DNA of 64,000 bases from Aeropyrum camini SY1 = JCM 12091 (GCF_000591035.1 NC_022521.1:682001-746000), one strand, 5' to 3'. Positions 53,577 to 62,833 are shown, counted from the first letter of the stretch. Notes: generated from the sequence alone by a model not told the origin. Numbers and translations are program-made.

Positions 53577-54557
53577 TCACAGCCCCACCCTGACAGCTGA
53601 GAACCCTCCGGAGCCTCGGAAAGCCTCTGCAAGCCGTCGCGCTTGAATCATTATGGCGTCTTCGAGCCTAATTCTTCTACCTAACCCTCTGACAGCAGCT
53701 TTCATGGAAAGCGAGCTGGCAACCGCCTTAGCAACCTCTTTTCTGGACTTATAGTCTAGCCTTCCAGCTTCTAGCTTGAGATATATTCTCCCAGCCTTCA
53801 GAGCAAGAATCCTGTCGACAATGGGTGCTCGGAAGGGTTCTATAGCGTCCAGAGTTAGGCTAGGCTTCCCACTCTTCTCGGTGTGGAAGACGCCAAGGTA
53901 TGGATCGAGGCCGACGAGAAGGAGGCTCTTCTCGACAATGCTATAGAGTATGCCGTAGCCGTAGTTGAGGGCGGCGTTGAAGGGGTCAAGGGCTCCTCGG
54001 TCACGGCCGCTGAACCCGAGTCTTTCAGGAAGTATCTCTGCTATGCACTGCCAGTATCTCCTCGACGTTCTCGCCTCAATTGATAGGAGCCTATCCCTAA
54101 ACCCGGGCCCATCCTCGTCTGCTATGCGCAATGGCTCTCCAGATAGTAGCTCAACCTCGTATCCGGCCTCTCTCAGTCTCTCATCTGCTCTCTGTCTTGC
54201 AATATACTTTAGGGTCTGGCCCTGGTTGTAGATCTTCGCCGATACCAGCTCTGCTGCTATGAGTCTTCTAAGCCTCTCGCTGGCTGAAAACTGTCCAATC
54301 CTAGTTGCCACGGTCTTATTAATAATGGGTGGGTAGAGCCTCGCCACGGGGCTGCCATCCCAGTCTAGAAAGACGAGGTCTATACCCATTTTTGCAGCCG
54401 CTCGTACGGCCGCGCTAGAGATAGAGACTCTGCTACTGGATATTATTACACGTTCCACGCTACTCTCTACTACAACCTTTTTTCCTGTTTTAGTCTCCAC
54501 AACCAAAGCACCTCTAGCAACCCTTATCCTTGAACCGGGCTCTGCAACCACCATCAT
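53577..54557 (-). CDS. cas1: Cas1 integrase
   Basis: The 326-residue protein (ATG 54557, overlapping the csa1 stop) has the N-terminal beta domain (VERVIISSSRVSISSAAVRA, MGIDLVFLDWDGSPVARL) and the helical catalytic domain: NYGYGILYSIVEKSLLLVGL (Glu), LGVFHTEKSGKPSLTLDAIE (His and acidic residues) and PFRAPIVDRILAL. It integrates new spacers at the leader end. Normal length. Confidence 0.96.
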   Translation of the reverse strand: MMVVAEPGSRIRVARGALVVETKTGKKVVVESSVERVIISSSRVSISSAAVRAAAKMGIDLVFLDWDGSPVARLYPPIINKTVATRIGQFSASERLRRLIAAELVSAKIYNQGQTLKYIARQRADERLREAGYEVELLSGEPLRIADEDGPGFRDRLLSIEARTSRRYWQCIAEILPERLGFSGRDRGALDPFNAALNYGYGILYSIVEKSLLLVGLDPYLGVFHTEKSGKPSLTLDAIEPFRAPIVDRILALKAGRIYLKLEAGRLDYKSRKEVAKAVASSLSMKAAVRGLGRRIRLEDAIMIQARRLAEAFRGSGGFSAVRVGL

Positions 54558-55375
54558 CAAACTCCGCACACCTCCCGGAAGGCACATCCTGCAGGGCATG
54601 CCTCGGGCAATCCCGGATAGCTCCTATACTCTATAATTCTCGCTACTGCATCACGCCTCTCAAGGAACCTTGTCCTGAGGTGATCGTCGACCCTCACTAG
54701 CCTCCAAACAATCTTCAACTCATCGTTAACCCTAAGGCCGGCAACAACTCCGTAGTCAACGGGGTTTCCAGTCCATGCCTCGACAGCAAGAGCATATCCA
54801 GCTATAGCTAGCTCCTTCCTTGCAATCCACCTATCACCATGTCCAGCGAGCACTAGGTCGACCGGCATGATGCCAACAAGTAGATCCGGCCTGACATAGT
54901 CGCTGAGCCCCACAGGGCCTCCTGGCACGTTAGGCTCGACAGCAACAGGAATTCCGTCAACCCTTGCAGCCGCCGAAAACTCCACGGCCTTCTCAAAAAC
55001 AGCATTCATAACGCGGATCTCGTTGCCTCGTGCTCCAACCCTTTTCAACAAGTAATTAAACATCCTGTAAGCATCGCCTACTCTGTGAGCCTTGAAGGGG
55101 AGCAGGAAAGCCTCGTGTACTAGAGCCCCCAGCCTGAGAAGCCCCCCATTAACCCTCGTATTTAGGACTCTCCTCAGATAAGTATCCCTACCAACGGGGC
55201 AAACCCCTGTAACATCGCTGAGTGTAGGCCTAGCCGCGTACCTAGGACCTACGACATCCCATTTCCATCCCCTTAACTCGGCGTATACTCCATCGCCAGC
55301 AGAGGATCTTATCAAGTCCCACAAGCCTCGGGGGAACAAACACAACACCACTAAGTTATTAAACAAGCGGTACAT
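54557..55375 (-). CDS. csa1: Csa1 (Cas4-like adaptation protein)
   Basis: The 272-residue protein has CPVGRDTYLRRVLNTRVNGG (first Cys), LGALVHEAFLLPFKAHRV, a nuclease-like core with DYVRPDLLVGIMPVDLVLAG, ELAIAGYALAVEAWTGNPVD, and a C-terminal ACPAGCAFREVCGV Cys cluster. This is Csa1, a Cas4 relative of type I-A adaptation operons, first in the operon csa1-cas1-cas2-cas4. It starts 337 bp from the array, divergent across the leader. Confidence 0.9.
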   Translation of the reverse strand: MYRLFNNLVVLCLFPRGLWDLIRSSAGDGVYAELRGWKWDVVGPRYAARPTLSDVTGVCPVGRDTYLRRVLNTRVNGGLLRLGALVHEAFLLPFKAHRVGDAYRMFNYLLKRVGARGNEIRVMNAVFEKAVEFSAAARVDGIPVAVEPNVPGGPVGLSDYVRPDLLVGIMPVDLVLAGHGDRWIARKELAIAGYALAVEAWTGNPVDYGVVAGLRVNDELKIVWRLVRVDDHLRTRFLERRDAVARIIEYRSYPGLPEACPAGCAFREVCGV

Positions 55376-55713
55376 CTATTTATCAGAACAATGTATCTAT
55401 TGTTACATAAGATGTGAAAAGTGACACATTAACCATTTATAAGCTAAAATACGAATAGCAAGACCTTGATAATAAACTCAAAACTATCAATCTAAACAGA
55501 TAGAAAATGTACCCATCTAAAATAGTCCATCAAAAATAAGGACACGCATAATAACGTTTAATGCGAGCAAACTACAAATAAATATAAATGACCGGAAGCC
55601 TCTCTGAAGAAGAACAAAGCCAAATTGTGGGTGAAATATTCTGAATTATGAGAAAAGAAAAGCTTATATAAGAATACAACACTAAATAAACTGAACAATG
55701 AAAAGATTAAACG
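55376..55713. promoter_or_regulatory. CRISPR leader and divergent cas adaptation promoter
   Basis: An A+T-rich spacer of 338 bp between csa1 (minus) and the first repeat (plus). CTTATATAAG at 55663-55672 lies about 45 bp before the first repeat and would start the pre-crRNA near 55697. GTGACACATTAA at 55421-55432 is followed by CCATTTATAAGC at 55433-55444; this TATA can read toward the leader or, as GCTTATAAATGG, toward csa1. A palindrome AACAAT-N6-ATTGTT is at 55387-55404, within the csa1 leader. Confidence 0.7.
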
Positions 55714-57902
55714 GCATATCCCTAAAGGGAATAGAAAGTTCAGGGATAGGCTTGGCAAGAAGCTTTTCCTAGTGCAACAGCGCATATCCCTAAAGGGAAT
55801 AGAAAGAATGAGAAGATGAGTTGGGCACATGCCAAAGACGCCTACGGCATATCCCTAAAGGGAATAGAAAGCTAGCCAGGGTGGCCAGGGAAACGCTTGA
55901 GGAGAAGGTTGCATATCCCTAAAGGGAATAGAAAGATAGCCCCGATGAACCGGGGTAAAACCTCCTGGATGGAGGCCGCATATCCCTAAAGGGAATAGAA
56001 AGAACACTCTTTTCCTTAATAATGAATTCTTGATCTTGGCCCGCATATCCCTAAAGGGAATAGAAAGCAGTCTAAGGGTGGGTACACCTGTGTACAGAAC
56101 GAGAGGGCATATCCCTAAAGGGAATAGAAAGCTAACTCTCTTTCCAGCCGTCGGTTCAGGCGGATCTTGACAATACCTAAAGGGAATAGAAAGCTAACTC
56201 TCTATTACTGATAAGAAACGGTAAGACGCTGCATATCCCTAAAGGGAATAGAAAGTTAAACTCTCAAGCCTGTTATATTTATCAGCAATACTAGCTGAGC
56301 ATATCCCTAAAGGGAATAGAAAGTACGTGAGGCAGTATCTGGATGGTGACTGGGGGTGGCTGGCATATCCCTAAAGGGAATAGAAAGCTCAGCCTCCCCA
56401 GCAGCTCCATCGCCACATGCCTCGCCGCATATCCCTAAAGGGAATAGAAAGTACGCCATGAGCCCGAGGTACAGCGAGCTGGTGGGCAGGCGCATATCCC
56501 TAAAGGGAATAGAAAGCGCCTTGTCGTCGGGGAACCCCATGTACTTCAGCTCCGCGTGCATATCCCTAAAGGGAATAGAAAGCCTCCCAGCCCGGACTTT
56601 ACAGAGTCTTCTATAAACTTCTCGAGCATATCCCTAAAGGGAATAGAAAGTTACGTTTATTTTTGTTGCACCCACGGGCCTCGACTGATACGTAGGCATA
56701 TCCCTAAAGGGAATAGAAAGAGGAACCTGGCTACCAGGCTTGCTAGTCTCCTGGCGTCCGCATATCCCTAAAGGGAATAGAAAGTGCTTCGAGGCTGGGA
56801 AGATGGCGTGCTAGGTGAGTTAGCACGCATATCCCTAAAGGGAATAGAAAGAGCCCCCTGGCTCCATGGAAGCGTATAGCAAGAATAGTACCGGGCATAT
56901 CCCTAAAGGGAATAGAAAGAGCCCCTACCTCGCCGCGGGCGAACCCGACCCCAGATGGCATATCCCTAAAGGGAATAGAAAGATGGTGATGTAGGCCTCC
57001 AGGACGGCCATACTGTGTAGTGGCATATCCCTAAAGGGAATAGAAAGAGGCAGGCGGGGGCTGAGGGTGTGGGTGAGAGGATAGGCAGGGCGCATATCCC
57101 TAAAGGGAATAGAAAGGCAACCTCGTCAGGCTTCCACACGTTGCTAGCCACGGCCGCATATCCCTAAAGGGAATAGAAAGTCGCAACCTCCTATCTGGCC
57201 GTTGTCACCGTTGCGGGCATATCCCTAAAGGGAATAGAAAGGGCAAATACTGTGTAAGGTCTACGGATGCCGTCTGCGCGGTTGTGCATATCCCTAAAGG
57301 GAATAGAAAGCTGCATGAGCCCGTGTGTGCTGCTGGGCGGTATGCCCAGCGGCATATCCCTAAAGGGAATAGAAAGGGCCTGGGACCGCGGCTCTCGCCT
57401 GGCTAGCCCTCTACAGGAGCATATCCCTAAAGGGAATAGAAAGGCTATAGTAGCGTAGGTGCCAGAGTTGTTGAGATCATATTGGCATATCCCTAAAGGG
57501 AATAGAAAGATGATACTCGAGGAGTATGGGGGGTGATGGGTTGTGGAGCGCATATCCCTAAAGGGAATAGAAAGTTCATAACAGCGTTTAGCCAGGTCAC
57601 TCACACCTATCCACCCCAGCATATCCCTAAAGGGAATAGAAAGATGCCACAGCTCAGCCTCTATCTCACTGCTAGCCAAGCTGCATATCCCTAAAGGGAA
57701 TAGAAAGGGCGGGCGTGGACTACAGGCTCCAGCCGTACCTGCCAAGCATATCCCTAAAGGGAATAGAAAGAGGCGGTGGTAGCGGGGGCTCGGGCGGCAG
57801 CGGCGGTGGCTGCATATCCCTAAAGGGAATAGAAAGCAGGTTGCGTTGACCGGTCTTCACGAGTTCACCCACTATCTGCGTATCCCTAAAGGGAATAGAA
57901 GG
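55714..57902 (+). CRISPR. CRISPR array, 34 repeats and 33 spacers
   Basis: The 25-bp repeat begins GCATATCCCTAAAGGG and ends AATAGAAAG. I count 34 copies; first 55714-55738, last 57878-57902. Spacers range from 36 to 45 bp. The core TCCC-TAAA-GGGA is palindromic, and the repeat end ATAGAAAG matches the crenarchaeal 5' handle type, so transcription is on the plus strand from the leader at left. The last repeat carries two changes (GCG at its start, AGG at its end), as expected for the trailer end. Repeat 8 (56169-56193) is strongly degenerate at its first seven bases. The array adjoins the type I-A cas genes. Confidence 0.98.
56169..56193 (+). repeat. Degenerate internal CRISPR repeat
   Basis: The eighth repeat reads GACAATACCTAAAGGG before a normal AATAGAAAG end, so four of the first seven bases differ. 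The spacers before and after it start with the same ten bases, CTAACTCTCT. A repeat altered only at its 5' part in mid-array suggests recombination rather than trailer decay. Confidence 0.85.
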
Positions 57903-58446
57903 TTTGGACATTTCGTCTATAGGTCTCTTTTACATAAGCATCGTTGAAGATGCTGGGATAAGTTTGAACTATAGGGCAGGCATACCTGGCATGTAGAGGT
58001 GGAGCATATCTTAAAGCAGCGTCCTCCGCTTATTCGGAAAGAGAAAAGATAGAGCAAAAGTCAGTAGATGATAATGACATATATCGTTATGCCAATGTTA
58101 GTGTCGAGCGGGAAAAGAGTTCCAATGTGCCCAGTAACTTGGAGGTCATGTTACACTATCGCCGTTAAAATCATAATTCATGAAGGCCGTCTCTCTGAAC
58201 CTTTCAATCGCTAGATATTAGATAGTTCCGAACAGCGTTTTCCCAAGATATAGCAGATTAATTAGTTTTATCCAGCGTTAACCTGTTCCTGGATATACTT
58301 GGTTTTTGTTTGAAGACAGTCTTCATCTATCCTGCTGGGGGTGCATGGAGGTTTATTTACTCGATATACATGCCGAGGAGCCACATATGCCATAATTATG
58401 TAGTTAGTATATTAATTTCCTCACGGGGTTAAAGAGGTGTTTTGGT
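57903..58446. other. Trailer-side spacer of the CRISPR array
   Basis: About 540 bp without a gene. A possible decayed repeat fragment, GCATATCTTAAAG, is at 58004, two repeat-spacer units after the last clear repeat. Nothing else recognised. Confidence 0.55.
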
Positions 58447-60246
58447 TTATCGTTTTATTGCTATTACGGCGATTGCAAGTAGCAATATTGCTATTGCTGC
58501 GAGTATTTCTAGGGGGATGCCTTGTATGTATTGTCTTATCCCGTCTCCCTCGTCTTCAGAGTTGTCTACTCCTGTTTCTGTCGGGCTTTCCTGCCCTTCG
58601 GTGACTACTACTGTTGTCTGGCTTGCTGTTTGTTGGCTGGTGGTTGCTGATGTTTCATTTTGGGACTCTGTGGTTGTGCCTATCGTTGTCGATTCCTCTT
58701 GGAGGGATGCCTTGAGGGTGGTTATGTAGAGGGAGTGGTCCTTCATGTTTGAATAGCCTGTTCTAAGTGCGTCTGTCGCGTCTACTATGTTTAGGCCTCC
58801 AGTAAGGTCTGACGCCGGTTTTAAGGGTGATGTAGTCTTAGATCTGGGTATGTCTATAACTGTTATATCCTCTCCGTCGAATGTGTTGCTGGTAGCTGTT
58901 GTGTTCTGTAGCCCTGCGTCAAGCGCTCCGGGTATCCACTCGGCTGCCACCATAATATCATCCCCTCTAGCCGCCATATCCTTGAACATTATGGCCCCTT
59001 CGAAGCCTAGGGTGTACGCTGCTCCCAGAGCTCCGGTGTCCGTTAGGTGTGCTGTTATGAACCCTTTTGACGCGTCTGGGCTCGTATAGTTACCCTGGAA
59101 TATGGATCCTGCTGTCAGAACCATCCCATCTTTTATCATAACGCCTTCAGCAACTCCACTCCCCGCTTCGCCTTGGAACTCTACTGTCGACGCCCATACA
59201 GGCTGCATGGTGGCCGGGTTTAGTGTTATGGTGGCCAGCTTACCCATGTTATCCATGCCCGTGTAGAAGCCTGAGATGGCTACTACACCGTTTCCCGCAT
59301 CAACCCGAGCATTATGCAGGCTCATATCTTCAGTGCCAGGTATTATGAGTATCCTGGAGTCTACTATACCCAGAGTCTCGGCCGATATCTTGAGGGCCAG
59401 CATCTTGTAGGGGGCTCCCTGGACTCCACTCTTGTACACGCCCGCCGCATATATGTAGCCGCCGCTGTATACGGCGTCCCCGACGTAGGCTCTGCTGTCG
59501 GGGGATGAGCCTATCCTGAACATGCTGGGTTGGCTCAGGCCGCATTTGCCGTCGAACCTCGCTATTATCACAGGGTTCTCTGCGTAATAGCTATCGAGGT
59601 TGTTTATAGAGGCGATTAAATAAGCATTTCTCCCGTCATGGACGATAGCCTCTCCACCGCTCTGGAAACCACCCGTTGAGGGTCCCTCCTTCAGTTTCTC
59701 TAGGGTAAAGCCGTTTTGACAGATCACCTCCCCTTTGCTATCGAAGCCCACCACACTAAACGCGGTGTTGAAGCTGTACCGCCAGACTGTGGATACATGG
59801 AGAAGCCAAACCTCCGTAGACGGGGGAGCGGCGATATCCCCGATCCCGCCTGACTCGCCTTTCCGGGTGACTACCACTACATCCCTGGAATGCTCATTAG
59901 TGTACTGTTGGTTGGAGTAGGTAGAGTATATCAGTTTGAGCTTTGAGGAGGAGGTGCTGGGAAATAGTGCGAGGAACCCATAGGTTTTTTCCTCGTCTTC
60001 CATCTGTTGGAGTGCATACCCGCTTACAACACTCAAACCACTACCAGACGATACTGCCAGCGGGTTCACTTCGAGAAACCTGTTGGTATCGAAGCCCGAG
60101 AAAACACCTATAATAGAAGGATCTTGAACGGTTGTAATAACTATGCTTTGAGAGGACCCTACAGCTAGTGGAAGCGACCCGGCAAGCATTATCGCCAATA
60201 GAATCAGAGCGGGTGCAAGTCTCAATACCACACGAGTACCAGTCAC
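58447..60246 (-). CDS. Large secreted, C-terminally anchored surface protein
   Basis: The 599-residue protein has a signal peptide (LRLAPALILLAIMLAGSLPLA-VGS), about 460 residues with repeated propeller-like strands (YVGDAVYSGGYIYAAGVYKS, ARVDAGNGVVAISGFYTG, GVMIKDGMVLTAGSIFQGN, MAARGDDIMVAAEWIPG), a Thr/Ser/Glu-rich stalk (about residues 510-565) and a C-terminal helix (IPLEILAAIAILLLAIAVIA) plus IKR. The body may be a beta-propeller. The stalk is a likely O-glycosylation zone. Function unknown; it lies between the CRISPR array and csx1 without obvious link. Confidence 0.82.
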   Translation of the reverse strand: MTGTRVVLRLAPALILLAIMLAGSLPLAVGSSQSIVITTVQDPSIIGVFSGFDTNRFLEVNPLAVSSGSGLSVVSGYALQQMEDEEKTYGFLALFPSTSSSKLKLIYSTYSNQQYTNEHSRDVVVVTRKGESGGIGDIAAPPSTEVWLLHVSTVWRYSFNTAFSVVGFDSKGEVICQNGFTLEKLKEGPSTGGFQSGGEAIVHDGRNAYLIASINNLDSYYAENPVIIARFDGKCGLSQPSMFRIGSSPDSRAYVGDAVYSGGYIYAAGVYKSGVQGAPYKMLALKISAETLGIVDSRILIIPGTEDMSLHNARVDAGNGVVAISGFYTGMDNMGKLATITLNPATMQPVWASTVEFQGEAGSGVAEGVMIKDGMVLTAGSIFQGNYTSPDASKGFITAHLTDTGALGAAYTLGFEGAIMFKDMAARGDDIMVAAEWIPGALDAGLQNTTATSNTFDGEDITVIDIPRSKTTSPLKPASDLTGGLNIVDATDALRTGYSNMKDHSLYITTLKASLQEESTTIGTTTESQNETSATTSQQTASQTTVVVTEGQESPTETGVDNSEDEGDGIRQYIQGIPLEILAAIAILLLAIAVIAIKR

Positions 60247-60633
60247 AACACATACTCCGGTGCCAACACCTGTTAATTCAATAGTTGGTATGATTCCCTG
60301 ACATATTATTTATAAATATATAATTTCAGCCATATTCAGCCATATAGTGAGGGCCTTCACGACTCAGTCCTACGGGCTGTCGAGAACATAAAGTATGCCT
60401 ACGGTTTGGCATGATTCAAGGTTTTGCGCCAGGATATCCATGAATATCTCTTTTGTTAGCTAATGATAAGAATACGGGGAGAACTGCAATGATAAGAAAT
60501 GCGTTTCCCACGATATTGTCAGCCTGCGTGGTTTATCCGTACCACGAGGCTTATGCAATATTATAAATGTTTACCGTTTGTTTCTCGATTAACTACTCTT
60601 TAGATAGTTGCTTCATGATTCGTTATTTGGTTA
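60247..60633. other. Divergent spacer between surface protein and csx1
   Basis: About 390 bp with TATA elements facing each gene (60309-60324 minus; ATTATAAATG at 60560 plus) and two copies of AATGATAAGAA at about 60463 and 60491. No gene seen. Confidence 0.5.
60309..60324 (-). promoter_or_regulatory. TATA-rich promoter of the surface protein gene
   Basis: The plus strand reads TTTATAAATATATAAT, giving ATTATATATTTATAAA on the minus strand about 65-75 bp before the start at 60246. Confidence 0.45.
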
Positions 60634-62082
60634 TTGTCCTTGGCGCGTTCACTAGTTGTGGCTCCTTGGGGGGATTTTAGGGAGTGGAGTGAAGTAGAGT
60701 ATAGACTAGACGATGTATCGACCAAGTCTAGGAGCACCCTTCGGGCAGTGCTAAAGTATGAGAGGGGTTCGGGTGAGGCTTATCCTGTAGTGCTTATACC
60801 CGAAACTCTGGTTTCCGGAGATGTTCTAGGTAGGTGTAGGGATCCCGAGTGTTATAGAAAGGAGGTCTACGATGCTGTTGGGAAGGATGCGAGCATGTTT
60901 CTCGAGGAAATGGGTGTTGGGGAGAGTAGAGTTTGCGTAATGCCTAATATAGGAGACTATAGCATGGCCAGGTGGGAGATCCGTGGCGTCGACTTGAACA
61001 TAGTCTCGTACTACTCCTCAATGGCCATGCTCTGTATGCTGGGGGTGGGTTTGGAGAAGAGTGTTGACAGGGTCGTGGTGGACCTAAGCCATGGCATAAA
61101 CTTTATGGTGAAGGCAGCCTACCGTGCCGCCATGACGTCCTCCAGGCTTTTGAGCGCTATAATGGGTAGGGAGGTGGAGATAGTGGTGTATAACAGTGAG
61201 CCCTATAGGAGGGGGGTTGAGACGCTGGAGATACATAAAGTAGATGATGAGGTTGTGACGCCAGGAAGAGCCGCCTCAAGGCTAGTTTACTCGTATTATC
61301 AGGGGGTGCACAGGCTGAATTCTAGTGTTGATGTGGTTAAGGCTGTGAGGATAGACAGAAGCCATAGTATGGGGCGTGAGGCTAAGAAGAGGCTGAACAG
61401 CGACAGTCACATTAAGGCGGTAAACAAGTTGTTGAAGATCCACGGTATGCAGGCGGCGGCGAGCGTGTATTTCAGCCTGCCACTAGCCGCCCTCCAGGTT
61501 GGAGCCAACGCTCTGAGGGACGTGGGAAGCGTTGAAGAGGCGGTTAGCCAGCTTAGAGGCACCATAACTGCGCTGCAGGAGGCGATGCCCCTCGTGGATA
61601 TCTCGCACGGGAGGGTTGTTAGGCACTATGGGGGTGTTGATTACGATATTGTTAAGAGCGCCCTGGCGGGGACTGCTTTGACGGTTTACACCATGAGACT
61701 CTATAGGGACTTCGAAGGTAACGGTGTATACTTTAGCGGCGGAGTGGTGGAGGCGGAGCTAGATACCCTAGAGAAGGTTGTAGAGAGGCTGCCCGGCCCC
61801 CTACAGTTTGTTAGTATGAATGAGATACACAGGGAGAAGTCTACAGAGCGCGAAGAAAGCGGCGAGGGCCCGGCTAAATACCTATCTGAATCTTGTATTG
61901 GGCATAACGTTCAGGATAGGAACTTCATAGCCCACGCTGGGCTAGAGAGGAACCTAGCATGCAGGAGAGGAAGCAGGGTTAGGTATCATGAAAGCGCCGC
62001 AAACGGGGGAGAACTCTACAGGGTGTTGGAGGAAAGTCTCAGAAAGACGATGAGGTTTCTATTCGGAGGAGACCAGGGCTAG
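60634..62082 (+). CDS. csx1: Csx1-type CARF-HEPN ribonuclease
   Basis: The 482-residue protein begins with a Rossmann-like CARF domain (SLVVAPWGDFREWSEVEYRL, RVCVMPNIGDYSM, DRVVVDLSHGINFMVKAAYR) and ends with a HEPN domain carrying DRNFIAHAGLE, the R-x4-H catalytic motif at Arg429-His434. Csx1 proteins are RNases switched on by cyclic oligoadenylates made by type III Cas10. No Cas10 or other type III gene is in the window, so activation must come from elsewhere or by another route. Start TTG 60634 is uncertain (TTG 60640 possible). A TATA element lies near 60560. Confidence 0.9.
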   Translation: MSLARSLVVAPWGDFREWSEVEYRLDDVSTKSRSTLRAVLKYERGSGEAYPVVLIPETLVSGDVLGRCRDPECYRKEVYDAVGKDASMFLEEMGVGESRVCVMPNIGDYSMARWEIRGVDLNIVSYYSSMAMLCMLGVGLEKSVDRVVVDLSHGINFMVKAAYRAAMTSSRLLSAIMGREVEIVVYNSEPYRRGVETLEIHKVDDEVVTPGRAASRLVYSYYQGVHRLNSSVDVVKAVRIDRSHSMGREAKKRLNSDSHIKAVNKLLKIHGMQAAASVYFSLPLAALQVGANALRDVGSVEEAVSQLRGTITALQEAMPLVDISHGRVVRHYGGVDYDIVKSALAGTALTVYTMRLYRDFEGNGVYFSGGVVEAELDTLEKVVERLPGPLQFVSMNEIHREKSTEREESGEGPAKYLSESCIGHNVQDRNFIAHAGLERNLACRRGSRVRYHESAANGGELYRVLEESLRKTMRFLFGGDQG

Positions 62083-62149
62083 GTCACCCACTCAAACCAA
62101 CGCGGCTGCGGGCAGAAACATTTAAAATGAAAAATTGTGAATTTTTATG

Positions 62150-62500
62150 GCAGAGCGAGTTGGATGTTTGATGTACTACTGCCACTTAGAGAGGCTTGTA
62201 GGAGGCTTGGGATTAGTTGTCGTACGAAGAGGTGGATTTACTCTGACAAGATAAGGCGGTTAGAACACCAATAGGCTGGTGGATCTGGGCGAATCCTCAT
62301 CAGATGGGAGTCCTGTGCCGTTGGCCTCGACAGCCACCCATGACCCCATAACCCTTTCCTGAGGGTTATGGGCGATGTGGAGTAGGAAGTCCCTAGAGGT
62401 GACATTAAACAACAGTAAAATGCATGGAATGACCCTCTAGGGACAAACGGAAGAGTAAAACACACCAGGGGCTCTAGGCCCCTGGGGGCTGTGTTTACAT
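62150..62500 (+). mobile_element. Decayed or internally deleted IS607-like element
   Basis: The tnpA fragment is followed by three hairpins: CCCATAACCCT with AGGGTTATGGG (62345-62372, 6-nt loop), GTCCCTAGAGG with CCTCTAGGGAC (62389-62444) and CCAGGGGC with GCCCCTGG (62465-62485). Structured 3' sequences of this kind occur at the right ends of TnpB-carrying elements. No tnpB frame survives. Boundaries are estimates. Confidence 0.5.
62164..62274 (+). pseudogene. IS607-type serine recombinase (TnpA) N-terminal fragment
   Basis: A 36-codon frame from ATG 62164 reads FDVLLPLREACRRLGISC then RTKRWIYSDKIRRLEHQ. This matches the MerR-like DNA-binding start of IS607 transposases (REAxxxLGIS...KRWIxxGKIR), apparently with one codon lost after RT. 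The catalytic serine domain is absent. The remnant is followed by hairpin-rich sequence that may be the element's other end. Confidence 0.65.
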
Positions 62501-62516
62501 AGTTTTCTATCGTTGT

Positions 62517-62756
62517 TTATGGTGGGCTACCGTATATGGGGTCTAAGTCTCCGTCGTAATCTAGCTCATTGTTGCATAAGCCTTTTTCTCCCTCGGCCGT
62601 AACGTTTAGGTGCTGGAGGTTGTGTTCTTCAAGGATTGGCATTAGCTGTAGGATGATTTGTGGTAGGCGGTAGGGGTTTGTCCTTATAGTGAAGTCTATC
62701 TTAATCGTCATTTCCCACTCTCTCATCTCCCCTAGGCTCTTCTGGGCCTCGGGCAT
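62517..62756 (-). CDS. Small protein of unknown function
   Basis: The 79-residue frame (ATG 62756, with GGGGAG about 10 nt upstream) contains MTIKIDFTIRTNPYRLPQII and LQLMPILEEHNLQHLNVTAE, a strand-helix-strand pattern, and an acidic C-terminus (LDYDGDLDPIYG). No family recognised. It stands immediately beside the decayed IS607-like element. The short alpha/beta pattern and good ribosome site suggest a real gene, but only weakly. Confidence 0.5.
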   Translation of the reverse strand: MPEAQKSLGEMREWEMTIKIDFTIRTNPYRLPQIILQLMPILEEHNLQHLNVTAEGEKGLCNNELDYDGDLDPIYGSPP

Positions 62757-62833
62757 CTTGCCCTGCTCCCCAGCCCCACAGCCAGGGCGGGGCTGGCGTG
62801 TCTTACTATATCGCCTGTCCTACCTTAAATTGT

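Noticed and set aside
56307-57911. Open frames running through the CRISPR array with repeated LSIPFRDM or ISLKGIES peptides
   Set aside because: They are translations of the CRISPR repeat itself.
60455-60505. Two AATGATAAGAA copies as part of an sRNA
   Set aside because: They are not C boxes (TGATAA, not TGATGA), and no D boxes are spaced correctly; left as a simple short repeat.
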